DNA of 23,897 bases from a virus. Each line of letters opens with the position of its first letter. The first letter of the stretch is position 1. Under the pieces are notes generated by a model. That model saw nothing but the letters and a program-made list of their open reading frames with translations, was not told the origin of the DNA and did no database searches. Below are positions 15,750 to 23,408 of the stretch, in pieces. Both the position numbers and the translations under genes were made by a program. The stretch covers positions 1 through 23,897 of IMG/VR virus record IMGVR_UViG_3300025102_000289. One strand, 5' to 3'.

Positions 15750-16174
15750 TATGCAGCAGTAAACGTTACAGCACCGTTACTTTCAAGACTTGTTGAGAAC
15801 GTAACTCCACCTTCTGTTTCTCCACCAAACTCCAAAGACGTTACTCTAAAGTTGCCAGCATATGTTCCAAAGTCAGGTACAAGAATTTGACAATTCATTG
15901 CTGGATCAGATTGCATTGCTACAGTGTTTAATCTAGCCTCAGCTGTCTCATCTAGAAAAACTCCATCAGCAGATAAGCTAACAGACTTCAGCCCGTTTAA
16001 GCTTGAAGCAAACAGCGCTCCAGCTGGCGAACTTGCGTCAGGGGTTGTTACATCAATTGCACTGTTATTGATTGTAATTGTCTTAGAGTTTAGCCCAGCT
16101 AAAGAAGTAAATACCTCTGAGCCGCCACCGTCACCGACTTTTAATAATAGTGCTCTACCTAGTTGTTTAGCCAT
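15749..16174 (-). CDS. Major tail (tube) protein, 141 aa
   Basis: The protein is beta-rich and begins MAKQLGRALLLKVGDGG. It contains the SLAGLNSKTITINNSAIDVTT block (about 24-44), the defining N-terminal pattern of the Phage_tail_2/TP901-1-type major tail proteins, including GTA gp9. The C-terminal half has VTSLEFGGETEGGVTFSTSLESNG. The length is typical for the family. A strong ribosome site, AAGGAG, lies 8 nt before ATG 16174, as expected for an abundant protein. It is flanked by the DUF3168 terminator gene and the chaperone. It polymerises into the tail tube around the tape measure. Confidence 0.9.
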   Translation of the reverse strand: MAKQLGRALLLKVGDGGGSEVFTSLAGLNSKTITINNSAIDVTTPDASSPAGALFASSLNGLKSVSLSADGVFLDETAEARLNTVAMQSDPAMNCQILVPDFGTYAGNFRVTSLEFGGETEGGVTFSTSLESNGAVTFTAA

Positions 16175-16189
16175 AGTAAAAACTCCTTA

Positions 16190-16603
16190 TCAGGCTGTTT
16201 GAATATTTGCGTTAAAAAGAATTGAGCCTTTATGCCCTCTATCATCAGTATTCTTTTCAACCATGTAATTTTCGCAACGTAGATCTATAAGATGGAAACC
16301 CGTTAAACTTACGTTTGTTTCTTGTCGATGAAGCGCTGTCCGGACAGCTTCTAAAATTCTTGTAGCTTCTACACGTCCAGTTGTTTGACTAAACGCCTCA
16401 ATAAATAATGTTACCTCTGCTCCAATACTTCCGTCTGTATCGTCAGCGCGTGGAACAATACCGCCAAACCTTATAAACGGATACGTTACGGGGGTAGGGG
16501 CTTCATCATAAATTCTATCAGATACAAGAGCAGTTGTAGAACTATCAGCTGATAACCTTGTCCTTACCGCCTTTTGTAATTCTAATGCAAAACCATTACT
16601 CAT
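16190..16603 (-). CDS. Tail terminator/completion protein, DUF3168-like, 137 aa
   Basis: The protein has the DUF3168 pattern: an N-terminal helix (ALELQKAVRTRLSAD), then ALVSDRIYDEAPTPVTYPFIRFG (about residues 25-47), a beta hairpin, and a FSQTTGR.EA..ILEAVR.AL helix. GTA gp8 and lambda gpU-like proteins of this type cap the tail tube and join it to the head. The start overlaps the previous stop by 4 nt (ATGA). The gene order, directly before the major tail protein, supports the call. Confidence 0.85.
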   Translation of the reverse strand: MSNGFALELQKAVRTRLSADSSTTALVSDRIYDEAPTPVTYPFIRFGGIVPRADDTDGSIGAEVTLFIEAFSQTTGRVEATRILEAVRTALHRQETNVSLTGFHLIDLRCENYMVEKNTDDRGHKGSILFNANIQTA

Positions 16604-17034
16604 TTCAAACCGTTTTCTTTTGCAGCTTTGTTAATTGCACGTTTAATTTTTCGCATATGTTTTTTACCCAGCAGCAACCAAGTTGTCCTAATAAAACTAT
16701 GTGGTTCAGTTGTACCCGTAGTTTTAAACTTACCTGATAATCTGGGCTGTCTAGTCCGACTTGTGTATTGTCTTCCAAATTCTATAGACAGAGCCTTGAT
16801 CTGATCTTTTGCTGTCGCTGGTGCAGCTTCTACAGACCCAACAAAACTATTCTTTCTAAACTCAAACTTGGCATGTATGCCGCGCCTTAATGCGCCAGTA
16901 TCACTTGGGGCAAACGCTCTTGCTTTTGCAACACCCTCTAGCGTTGAACTGCGTACTGCATCGCCTATTAATTTTCGTTGCCGCCTTGGATATTTTTTAA
17001 TATTTGCTGAAAGTTTTTCAACCTCAACCTTCAA
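16600..17034 (-). CDS. HK97 gp10-like head-tail completion protein, 144 aa
   Basis: The protein is basic, with the HK97-gp10_like pattern: an N-terminal helix, EGVAKARAFAPSDTGALRRGIHA (about 34-56), and a C-terminal basic helix after a PHSFIRT segment. It starts at TTG, with a strong AAGGAG 7 nt upstream and a 4-nt TTGA overlap on the head closure gene. No in-frame ATG occurs in the first 60 residues. It probably completes the head-tail or tail-end interface. Confidence 0.8.
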   Translation of the reverse strand: MKVEVEKLSANIKKYPRRQRKLIGDAVRSSTLEGVAKARAFAPSDTGALRRGIHAKFEFRKNSFVGSVEAAPATAKDQIKALSIEFGRQYTSRTRQPRLSGKFKTTGTTEPHSFIRTTWLLLGKKHMRKIKRAINKAAKENGLK

Positions 17035-17369
17035 GCTGCAACTCCTTTTTCTAAAACAAACAATGTAATATCGTTTTTAGCTGTAGGGCTTGTTATCGAC
17101 TTAATAGCCCAGATTGTATTTCTAGCAATCACACGATCTGACAAGGTGATTGTGTTTACTGTGCTGTCTGTCCTGACGCGCATATTTGCTTTTGCTACAT
17201 CTTCAAACGCGCCTGTTTCATCGTTCATAGTACCAGAGCGCTCTACAATCTCAGCAAAACGGCTGATAAGATCTGACCAGCTGTCTTGTGTTACATTGCC
17301 AAAGTCATCAGCAGTTGCTGACATTCTTTGAAACCTGACACGATCTCTGAAGAGTCCAGACCTAGCCAA
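17031..17369 (-). CDS. Head closure/head-tail joining protein (gp16/Phage_H_T_join-like), 112 aa
   Basis: The N-terminal GLFRDRVRFQRMS..ADDFGNVTQDSW is the usual opening of head-tail joining proteins (GTA gp7, SPP1 gp16 type). It is followed by RFAEIVERSG and a beta-rich C-terminus with NTIWAIKSI. Keeping this motif requires the TTG start at 17369, because the first ATG (Met16) would remove it. The gene overlaps the connector gene by 8 nt. The protein plugs or extends the portal-connector channel before tail attachment. Confidence 0.8.
   Translation of the reverse strand: MARSGLFRDRVRFQRMSATADDFGNVTQDSWSDLISRFAEIVERSGTMNDETGAFEDVAKANMRVRTDSTVNTITLSDRVIARNTIWAIKSITSPTAKNDITLFVLEKGVAA
17042..17047 (-). 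promoter_or_regulatory. Shine-Dalgarno deciding a TTG start
   Basis: AAGGAG on the minus strand ends 7 nt before TTG 17034. It supports TTG initiation of the HK97 gp10-like gene, which has no nearby ATG. Confidence 0.6.
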
Positions 17370-17961
17370 CCCACGAACTCCGTTCCATTGCTATTAGCTG
17401 CTCAACGCCAAAAGGTAGAGTTTTGGATATTGTTCCTATAAGTTCGTTTTCACGATTTTCATAATAGTTAGCGACCAGCATTTTTATAGCATGACGCACC
17501 GTGTCAGGCACACTTGCCGCTGTGTCACCATAACCAACAACATAGGTTATCTTTATAGCATCATCGCGCTTAAAGGTTACAGGCCAAGAATACCCAGATT
17601 TAGGGTATATTGTCTTGTAGCCTTTTGTACCGATTATATAATAATTTGACAGTGTGTCAGTTTGCAGAACGTTGTTTACGTCATAATATTCTATAGAAGT
17701 TACAGACTGCACTGGGGTGATACTTAGGTGTACTGTGGTTGCATGAAAATCAACATACTCAGCCCATGTCTGTGTAATCATTGCTTTACCAAGCATACCC
17801 GTGACGTCTAAATACTTTACTGCAACATTTATCAAAGATCCAATAACTTCATCATCGTCACTATGCTCAATACGCATATGACGTTTACACTCAGCAATAG
17901 TCACGGGATCTATTGTCGGAGCAGTCACTAACTCTAATCGGTGTTGCAGAGGTAAATTCAT
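17362..17961 (-). CDS. Head-tail connector (HK97 gp6/GTA gp6-like), 199 aa
   Basis: The protein has the N-terminal pattern of phage connectors: P.T..EC..HMR.(E)HSDDDE.I..LI..AV.YL...TG (about residues 16-57), and ITQTWAEYVD. A beta region (TPVQSVTSIEYYD) follows, then a C-terminal helical part with P..VRHAIKMLVANYYENRE (about 150-170). This is typical for gp6-like adaptor subunits that dock below the portal. ATG 17961 follows the stop of the small 64-aa gene after 2 nt, with a weak GAAAGAG ribosome site. Confidence 0.85.
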   Translation of the reverse strand: MNLPLQHRLELVTAPTIDPVTIAECKRHMRIEHSDDDEVIGSLINVAVKYLDVTGMLGKAMITQTWAEYVDFHATTVHLSITPVQSVTSIEYYDVNNVLQTDTLSNYYIIGTKGYKTIYPKSGYSWPVTFKRDDAIKITYVVGYGDTAASVPDTVRHAIKMLVANYYENRENELIGTISKTLPFGVEQLIAMERSSWVG

Positions 17962-17963
17962 TG

Positions 17964-18158
17964 TTACTCTTTCACAGCTGTCTTTTTCTCAACAACTTGC
18001 TTTGTTGCCTTTTCTACTTTTTTCTCTTCAACAATCTCAGCTATGCCGCGCTCAACGTATCTTTGCAGAGCGTCAGGATCATTAATTTCGACAATATCTC
18101 CAACACTGTTACTGAAACCAATACCAGCCATAGACTGTAATAATCTTACTTTTGCCAT
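17964..18158 (-). CDS. Small head-region protein of unknown function, 64 aa
   Basis: It begins MAKVRLLQSMAGIGFSNSVGDIVEI, a compact beta-rich segment. DALQRYVERGIAEI follows, and then a Lys/Glu-rich tail (about residues 45-64). I recognise this layout from small genes between capsid and connector in other phages, but no function is established to my knowledge. AAGGA lies about 8 nt before ATG 18158, and the gene is the first one after the capsid terminator. It could be a minor head or decoration protein; this is inferred from position only. Confidence 0.7.
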   Translation of the reverse strand: MAKVRLLQSMAGIGFSNSVGDIVEINDPDALQRYVERGIAEIVEEKKVEKATKQVVEKKTAVKE

Positions 18159-18171
18159 GTTTATATTCCTT

Positions 18172-18202
18172 AAAAAAAGTGAGGGGGTTGTTTCCCCCTC
18201 AC
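18172..18202 (-). terminator. Intrinsic terminator downstream of major capsid gene
   Basis: In the transcript, GTGAGGGGG pairs perfectly with CCCCCTCAC (9 bp, positions 18194-18202 with 18179-18187). The loop is 6 nt, and seven U follow (18178-18172). It begins 9 nt after the capsid stop. The opposite orientation lacks a U tract directly after the stem. Confidence 0.85.
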
Positions 18203-18210
18203 ACTGCCAT

Positions 18211-19452
18211 TTAAGCTTGGGTTAGCGCTTTGATAGCGCCCGTGTCTGATAGACAACCATCAAATCTTATATAACCAAGCACGCCCACATCAGGCGCAAA
18301 TCGCTCTCTCAAAACTGTAATGCTCGGAGCGCCTACCTTACGAACATAGAAAGCAGACATGTCACCGAACAAGACTGACTTCTTACCAGTAGCGATAGAT
18401 TCCATGTCCTGATTTACCATTACTGGATAGCCCAGAACTGTCTGTGGCATGTCAGCAGCATAGCCGCCAATCTCCCACAAATATCTATTCTGGCTGTCTT
18501 TCAGTTTTCTAACAGCTGATAGTGTGCTGTCATTCATCATCATAGCCACATTACCGCCTTGTCTGTAGGCTGGATCTACTGAATGAACTAAATCAATCAA
18601 TTCATCAGCTGCAATTGCTGTCGCTGAGGCTGCTGTTATTCCAGCACCAGCGTTTGTTGCAATTCCTTCAACGTCACTAGAACCTGATCCAGTTGTAAGT
18701 TTTGCGTTAGCAATTCGAGCCAATCTCATACCCAACAATCTACCTAAAAGGCTTTCCATGTTAAGAACTGAGTCTTGCTGCATTTCGTGAGAAAATCTAA
18801 TGAATTCAGTATTAAAGCCGAAAGCATTTATCTGCTTCTGCCCAAAAGTTACATCTTTTCCACCGTCATCAGTTGGAGCAACGCCCTCAGTATGAGCTTC
18901 AGCAGTTACCGTTGTGTCATCAACAGTTGGGATTTTAAAAGGCTCACCACTTGTTGTATTAATAGTTGTGAACATGGTTGAGGTGTACATTTCACCGTGA
19001 GCTTTCATTGTCTCGATGATGACGTTTGAAAGGGTTTCTGGAACAGTAAAACCGCCTGACGTATTAGTGCCAGTTACTTGCACACGTTTTTCTATCAGTG
19101 CTTGCCTAGCTTCTGGTGAAACGTCAGCTAGACCACCTTTAGAAACGTACTCCATGAACGCAGCGCGATATTCCATAGTCTCGCCTTGATCTGTAGCTGG
19201 AGCAGTACGCCCTTCTACTTCTGGAAGCTTTGACGTGTCAGGTGCTTCTATTGCGGCCTGAGCTTTATTAAGTCTTTCCTCACGATCAGCGCGTGCCGCT
19301 AGCTTGTCGTGATCTTCCATCATAGCATCAAACTCACGCTCGATTTCAGCTGCTCTTTCTTCAACCACATCATCGGTGATTTCTTCTAGTTTCTTACGCG
19401 CTTCTGTGGCAATGTTCGCCATTTTATCACGCAAAGTTTTTATCTCAGACAT
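18211..19452 (-). CDS. Major capsid protein, HK97 fold, 413 aa
   Basis: The N-terminal 75 residues are a highly charged coiled coil, like the delta scaffold of HK97 gp5. The Phage_capsid body follows, starting at about residue 90. Recognisable parts are TNTSGGFTVPETLSNVIIETM, FKIPTVDDTTVTA, FSHEMQQDSVLNMESLLGRLL, SVDPAYRQGGNVAMMMNDSTLS and the end RERFAPDVGVLGYIRFDGCLSD.GAIKALT. I chose ATG 19452 because AAAGGA lies 6 nt upstream. A start five codons earlier (19467) overlaps the protease stop by 4 nt (ATGA) but has no ribosome site. The N-terminal region is probably cut by the neighbouring protease during maturation. It is the last gene before the terminator. Confidence 0.95.
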   Translation of the reverse strand: MSEIKTLRDKMANIATEARKKLEEITDDVVEERAAEIEREFDAMMEDHDKLAARADREERLNKAQAAIEAPDTSKLPEVEGRTAPATDQGETMEYRAAFMEYVSKGGLADVSPEARQALIEKRVQVTGTNTSGGFTVPETLSNVIIETMKAHGEMYTSTMFTTINTTSGEPFKIPTVDDTTVTAEAHTEGVAPTDDGGKDVTFGQKQINAFGFNTEFIRFSHEMQQDSVLNMESLLGRLLGMRLARIANAKLTTGSGSSDVEGIATNAGAGITAASATAIAADELIDLVHSVDPAYRQGGNVAMMMNDSTLSAVRKLKDSQNRYLWEIGGYAADMPQTVLGYPVMVNQDMESIATGKKSVLFGDMSAFYVRKVGAPSITVLRERFAPDVGVLGYIRFDGCLSDTGAIKALTQA

Positions 19453-19458
19453 ATGAGA

Positions 19459-19464
19459 TCCTTT
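19459..19464 (-). promoter_or_regulatory. Ribosome-binding site of major capsid gene
   Basis: AAAGGA on the minus strand, 6 nt before ATG 19452, decides between the two candidate capsid starts. Confidence 0.55.
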
Positions 19465-20690
19465 CATTTAGGGAGAAATTTTGCTTTCATCTTTAAGCGT
19501 CTAATGACGCTGTGATGTCTGCGTTTTGCGTGTCGCGCTTTTCGGTACTCCTCCAACGCATCAATTCCACTTCTAAGACCTATAGAAGTTGACTCATACG
19601 CTGGGGTTGTAACAATGCTTACATCGTGCAAATCAGCCCTAGTAATGGTGCGAGTAGGCATTTCACCTTCATCGTTCCATTCTTGCTGTGTTGGTACGAA
19701 AGCAAACGACATTTTGTCCAAATCGCCCCTTTTCATTTTGGGGAGAATTGATCGGACATCGGGATCAGAAGGATCTAGATTAGCTCTTATTTTAAGCCCT
19801 CTTTCATCTTCAGATAATTCTAACGTACCAGAACGGGTACGCGCTAGTGGCAAGCCAGTGTGATTAATTAGAAAAACAACATCGTCACGATCTACAGCCT
19901 CAGTAAAAGCGCCTCTAGCAATTTGCTCTTGCCACTTACCAGCTATTACCGTGGGGCTGTCAAAGACAGCTGCATAACCTTCAACCGCTACAGTACCGTC
20001 TTCAGCCTCTCTAACCTCTAAGCTAGGTGCTGGACGCGACTCCCTGTATTTGTTTTTATCTTTTTTCTTTTTCTTGCCGTTCATACTTTCCTCAACATCT
20101 TCATTGTTTAATCTTTCATCTACGACTGTAAGTGTTGAGAATTTGTGACCGACAAGCTGACCAGTAGGAGCGTACCCGTCATCACCTTCACGATAGAGCA
20201 TTATTAATGCTGCTGGATCTTCCTCAGTTGCGTTAAGGGTAAAATCAGTATCCGGCACGTTCAGCGTACCGTCTCTGACTATGCGCCTTACTTTACCGTA
20301 AGCCCTGCCACCCGAACTATCCCAGCTGACAAAATCTCCGACTTTAACTCCATCGGGTGCTGCTCTATCTTCCATGCGTTTATCTTCCTCACTTTTTGAG
20401 TATCTATTAGCGAAAGCTTTTCCAGCGTCTCCACCCCACAACGCCCATGCTATACGTCCAGCTGAGGGATAGCCTTTCTCACCTTGGCTAAAACCCTCAC
20501 CCTTTTTGTCTACTTCATGTCTTGCAAAGTAGCTTTTCATTCTCCGAATTGTGCTCAGAGAAAGATCCTTATTGTTTGCAATATCTCGCGCTCTAGCCAC
20601 ACCTACAGCCGTACCGCCTCTATTAAACTCTCTACGCCATTCAAGACCGCGCCTTGCTTCCTCACGCATCCCCTGAGTAGGTTTAACCAT
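19464..20690 (-). CDS. Prohead protease fused to two N-terminal domains, 408 aa
   Basis: Three parts are visible. Residues 1-100 contain MREEARRGLEWRREFNRGGT, VARARD, RRMKSYFARHEVDKKGEGF and GYPSAGRIAWALWGGDAG, a small helical block I recognise from phage proteins but cannot name. Residues 113-192 (VKVGDFVSWDSSGGRAYGKV...LVGHKFSTLTVVD) match the DUF2945/TUDOR-like hypervirulence-associated pattern. After a Lys-rich linker (205-215), residues about 222-385 are a Prohead protease S78 domain: VEGYAAVFDS, INHTGLPLART with probable catalytic His277, and MSFAFVP with probable catalytic Ser328. Met203 has its own strong ribosome site, so a protease-only product of 206 aa may also be made. The start overlaps the portal stop by 8 nt. 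In the related HK97 system the protease cuts capsid, scaffold domain and itself. Confidence 0.85.
   Translation of the reverse strand: MVKPTQGMREEARRGLEWRREFNRGGTAVGVARARDIANNKDLSLSTIRRMKSYFARHEVDKKGEGFSQGEKGYPSAGRIAWALWGGDAGKAFANRYSKSEEDKRMEDRAAPDGVKVGDFVSWDSSGGRAYGKVRRIVRDGTLNVPDTDFTLNATEEDPAALIMLYREGDDGYAPTGQLVGHKFSTLTVVDERLNNEDVEESMNGKKKKKDKNKYRESRPAPSLEVREAEDGTVAVEGYAAVFDSPTVIAGKWQEQIARGAFTEAVDRDDVVFLINHTGLPLARTRSGTLELSEDERGLKIRANLDPSDPDVRSILPKMKRGDLDKMSFAFVPTQQEWNDEGEMPTRTITRADLHDVSIVTTPAYESTSIGLRSGIDALEEYRKARHAKRRHHSVIRRLKMKAKFLPK
20086..20093 (-). promoter_or_regulatory. Internal ribosome-binding site within protease gene
   Basis: GAGGAAAG on the minus strand lies just before the in-frame ATG at 20084 (Met203), with GAGG about 5 nt away. 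The position falls exactly in the linker between the TUDOR-like and protease domains. Confidence 0.5.
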
Positions 20691-21891
20691 CGAAGTTAAC
20701 TGATTGTGTATTGATCGGAACTGTCGCGCCTTGGATCAGCAAATCATCACCGCTTGGCTTTGCAGCTAGACCTTCAATCTCTCTTACTTCATTAGGTGTT
20801 TTAACAGCGTTTTGAATTGCAGCAGCGTGCGCTTCCATACGGGTTTTTAAATCACCTCTAAGCAAGCTATCTACATTGTAGCGAACCTCTAAACTGCTCT
20901 CACGACCAAACAGCTTTAAATTCATTTCCTGTTCTGTCTGCTCAATCCAGCGCCTTAGCGTATGCTTTACAAAGTGCAGATCCTGTTGCTCATTGTTGCT
21001 AAATGTGCCGTTGCTTAGATCTTGTAGGAAAACAGGCGGTAAGCTGTATATACGTGCAATCTGCTCAAGTAAAAATCTCTGCAATTCAATCAGTTGCATT
21101 TCAGAAGGGCTAAAGCCTACCGCCTTTAATTCGTGTCCAGCTGGCAAGGCTAATACTTGCCTACCTTCTTTTGCTAGTTTTGCTGTTGCCGCTGCAACAT
21201 CTTCCGACGCTCTTTGTGCAGCTGCTCCACTTTGGAAACTTCCCTGTAGAGACATGGGAGGAATACCGCCACTTTGAAAAGCTTTTGATCCGTAGCGAGT
21301 AGCTGCGATTGCCAAACCAACAATGTCCTTGTTGGTAATAATAGGAGAACGAATATCTAAATTGTTGTGCTTGGTCATATAGGTAAAATCAAGCACCTCA
21401 GCAGCTGAATAAGTTTGTGATGTTGTCCTGTAAGCGCGACTTAGAAAACCATTATCATCCTTTGTCTCAATAACAGTTATATCAGCCGGATCTATTGGAA
21501 CTAAATCAGTTACATCACCACGGGCATTACGGACAATTAATGTAACGGATCTACCACCTGTAAGCACTTGCTCGAATGAATACTTACGCCAATGAAAGCT
21601 AGAGGTAGTTGGGTTTACAGCGCGATTCATCCACGCTCCTATACCCGTTGTCTGCTTCTCTCCGTTACGGAAAACCTCAAGTGGCAAAGACGCCAAAGTG
21701 CCACTGATAAAATTTACAGCCGCCCAAATTGACGGAACACCTAAAGCGTTATCTATATTCACATCAACGCCAGCAGTAGAGTTTGTATTTCCAAAACCAA
21801 TTAAATCGAAAAAATTATTTCCAGTGAAAGGCGTATTTGGATTTTCTAAAGTTCTAGCTTCTACTTTTTTAAAGCTGTCAAATATTCCCAT
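20683..21891 (-). CDS. Portal protein, HK97 type (Phage_portal), 402 aa
   Basis: The protein has the pattern of HK97-type portals: VPSIWAAVNFISGTLASLPLEVFR (about 52-75), a wing region including LVPIDPADITVIE, and FTYMTKHNNLDIRSPI (about 169-184). The stem and clip region follows with GFSPSEMQLIELQRFLLEQIARIYSLPPVFLQ (about 259-290), then a long helix starting QQDLHFVKHTLRRWIEQT (302 onward). The length is typical. It starts 2 nt after the terminase stop and overlaps the protease gene by 8 nt. Twelve copies would form the DNA entry vertex of the capsid. Confidence 0.92.
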   Translation of the reverse strand: MGIFDSFKKVEARTLENPNTPFTGNNFFDLIGFGNTNSTAGVDVNIDNALGVPSIWAAVNFISGTLASLPLEVFRNGEKQTTGIGAWMNRAVNPTTSSFHWRKYSFEQVLTGGRSVTLIVRNARGDVTDLVPIDPADITVIETKDDNGFLSRAYRTTSQTYSAAEVLDFTYMTKHNNLDIRSPIITNKDIVGLAIAATRYGSKAFQSGGIPPMSLQGSFQSGAAAQRASEDVAAATAKLAKEGRQVLALPAGHELKAVGFSPSEMQLIELQRFLLEQIARIYSLPPVFLQDLSNGTFSNNEQQDLHFVKHTLRRWIEQTEQEMNLKLFGRESSLEVRYNVDSLLRGDLKTRMEAHAAAIQNAVKTPNEVREIEGLAAKPSGDDLLIQGATVPINTQSVNFDG

Positions 21892-21893
21892 GC

Positions 21894-23408
21894 CTACACC
21901 GCCAATTTAAAATTTGGATCATCCCAAGCGCTAACCTGTTGTAATTGTTCATCTTTTCCGATTGCGCCTAATGCCATTGCTAAGGCAACAAGACCGTCAA
22001 TCTTTGAATAACTTTTTGCTTTGTGAAGCTTTCTATTTCCAGCTGGATCACTGGTAGCCACAGCGCCAGCTGCGTTCATGTTTAAAATAGGGTGATCACC
22101 GTGATTTAACTTTCGATCAACCACCAGACGCTCAAGTTTTTCTATGGCTGGTGACATATCCCGAAAGCCTTGACCGTGTGCAGCCATAGGAATATCAGCG
22201 CCAATTGCATCAAGCTCACGCTTAAAATCATTGATACGCCAGCGGTCAAACGCTAGCAGTTTTAAATCATATGTCTCAGCGACTTCAGCGACAAACCTAG
22301 CAATAATCTCAGGCTGTATTACAGCGCCCTCAATAGTGTGCAGAAACCCTTGCTTTGCCCATAGATCATATGGCACTTTCTCGCTTTGTGACTTGTCTCT
22401 TAATCCCTCTTCTGGAAGCCAGAAGTGAGGCACAACGTCAAAGCTTTCTCCGCGAGGGAAAACCAAAACTAGAGCAGTTAAATCACGACTAGCTGACAAA
22501 TCTAAACCAGCAAAACAAATGTCATCTGGTTTATGATTGGGAGCAACTTTGTTAGCTTGCCATTCAGCCCTAGAGAGAAATGGACTTTGTGCCTCTATTC
22601 TTTGGTTGAGATATAACCATCTAAAACTATTAGCCTTAGCTGGTAGTCTTTCAGCTTGCTTTGCAAAATCTTTTATATCTGCAACAGACCTAAACTTTCC
22701 TAGTGCTGGATTTGCTGCTTTCCATGCTTTGCGATCTGACAAGTCACACTCAACAGGAGCGCTGTAGACGTGGCTAACTATTCTAGGATCTTTTGCATTA
22801 GCAGCATCGTCTAACCACTGAGAAAATAAATCTCCGTCAGTTGCAGACTGTGTAGAGATAGCAATGAGTAGGGGTGAGTTATGCGCTCCCTGCGCTGTCT
22901 CAATCGCTTCTACAAAGCTGTCTTGATTTCCCCTGACTTGCCCAAGCTCATCCAGTATTGCCAACACGGGTGACAGCCCGTGTGCAGTATTAGCCTCAGC
23001 TGATATTGCTCTGTATTCTACGTTACAGATTAAGCCTAACAGCGTTTTTTGTGACGGTACTATTCTTACAATTTTGTGAAGCTCAGGATTAAGCCTAACC
23101 ATTTTTTCAGCAAGTTTATAAACCAGTGACGCTTGTTCCCGTGATCTCGCGCCACTGATTATCTGACTGTTCTGTTTTGCTTCACTTCCAACCAAGTGAG
23201 CAAGTACGATAGCAGCAATTAAAGCTGACTTACCGTTTTTTCTTGCAACTGATAAATAGGCTCTACTAGTTCCAGTAGGGTTGTCATAAACGTCAATGAT
23301 AAACTTACGCTGAAAAGGCATAAGCTTCATAGGCTTTCCAACGTGCTCACCTTCTGGAATTAGGCAATAACGCTCTATAAATTTGCAGACCTTTTGACCT
23401 CGCGTCAT
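21894..23408 (-). CDS. Terminase large subunit, 504 aa
   Basis: This is the packaging ATPase and nuclease. The Walker A motif is VARKNGKS (54-61) and the Walker B is VLAILDE (148-154, Asp153/Glu154). The coupling motif is ISTQS (184-188). The C-terminal nuclease has GLDLS (Asp303), AFDRWR (Asp388) and SKIDGLVALAMA (Asp471), the expected metal-binding acidic triad. The pattern belongs to the Terminase_1/HK97-like family, and the length is typical with no truncation. The ATGA start overlaps the small terminase stop by 4 nt, and the portal follows after 2 nt. Confidence 0.95.
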   Translation of the reverse strand: MTRGQKVCKFIERYCLIPEGEHVGKPMKLMPFQRKFIIDVYDNPTGTSRAYLSVARKNGKSALIAAIVLAHLVGSEAKQNSQIISGARSREQASLVYKLAEKMVRLNPELHKIVRIVPSQKTLLGLICNVEYRAISAEANTAHGLSPVLAILDELGQVRGNQDSFVEAIETAQGAHNSPLLIAISTQSATDGDLFSQWLDDAANAKDPRIVSHVYSAPVECDLSDRKAWKAANPALGKFRSVADIKDFAKQAERLPAKANSFRWLYLNQRIEAQSPFLSRAEWQANKVAPNHKPDDICFAGLDLSASRDLTALVLVFPRGESFDVVPHFWLPEEGLRDKSQSEKVPYDLWAKQGFLHTIEGAVIQPEIIARFVAEVAETYDLKLLAFDRWRINDFKRELDAIGADIPMAAHGQGFRDMSPAIEKLERLVVDRKLNHGDHPILNMNAAGAVATSDPAGNRKLHKAKSYSKIDGLVALAMALGAIGKDEQLQQVSAWDDPNFKLAV

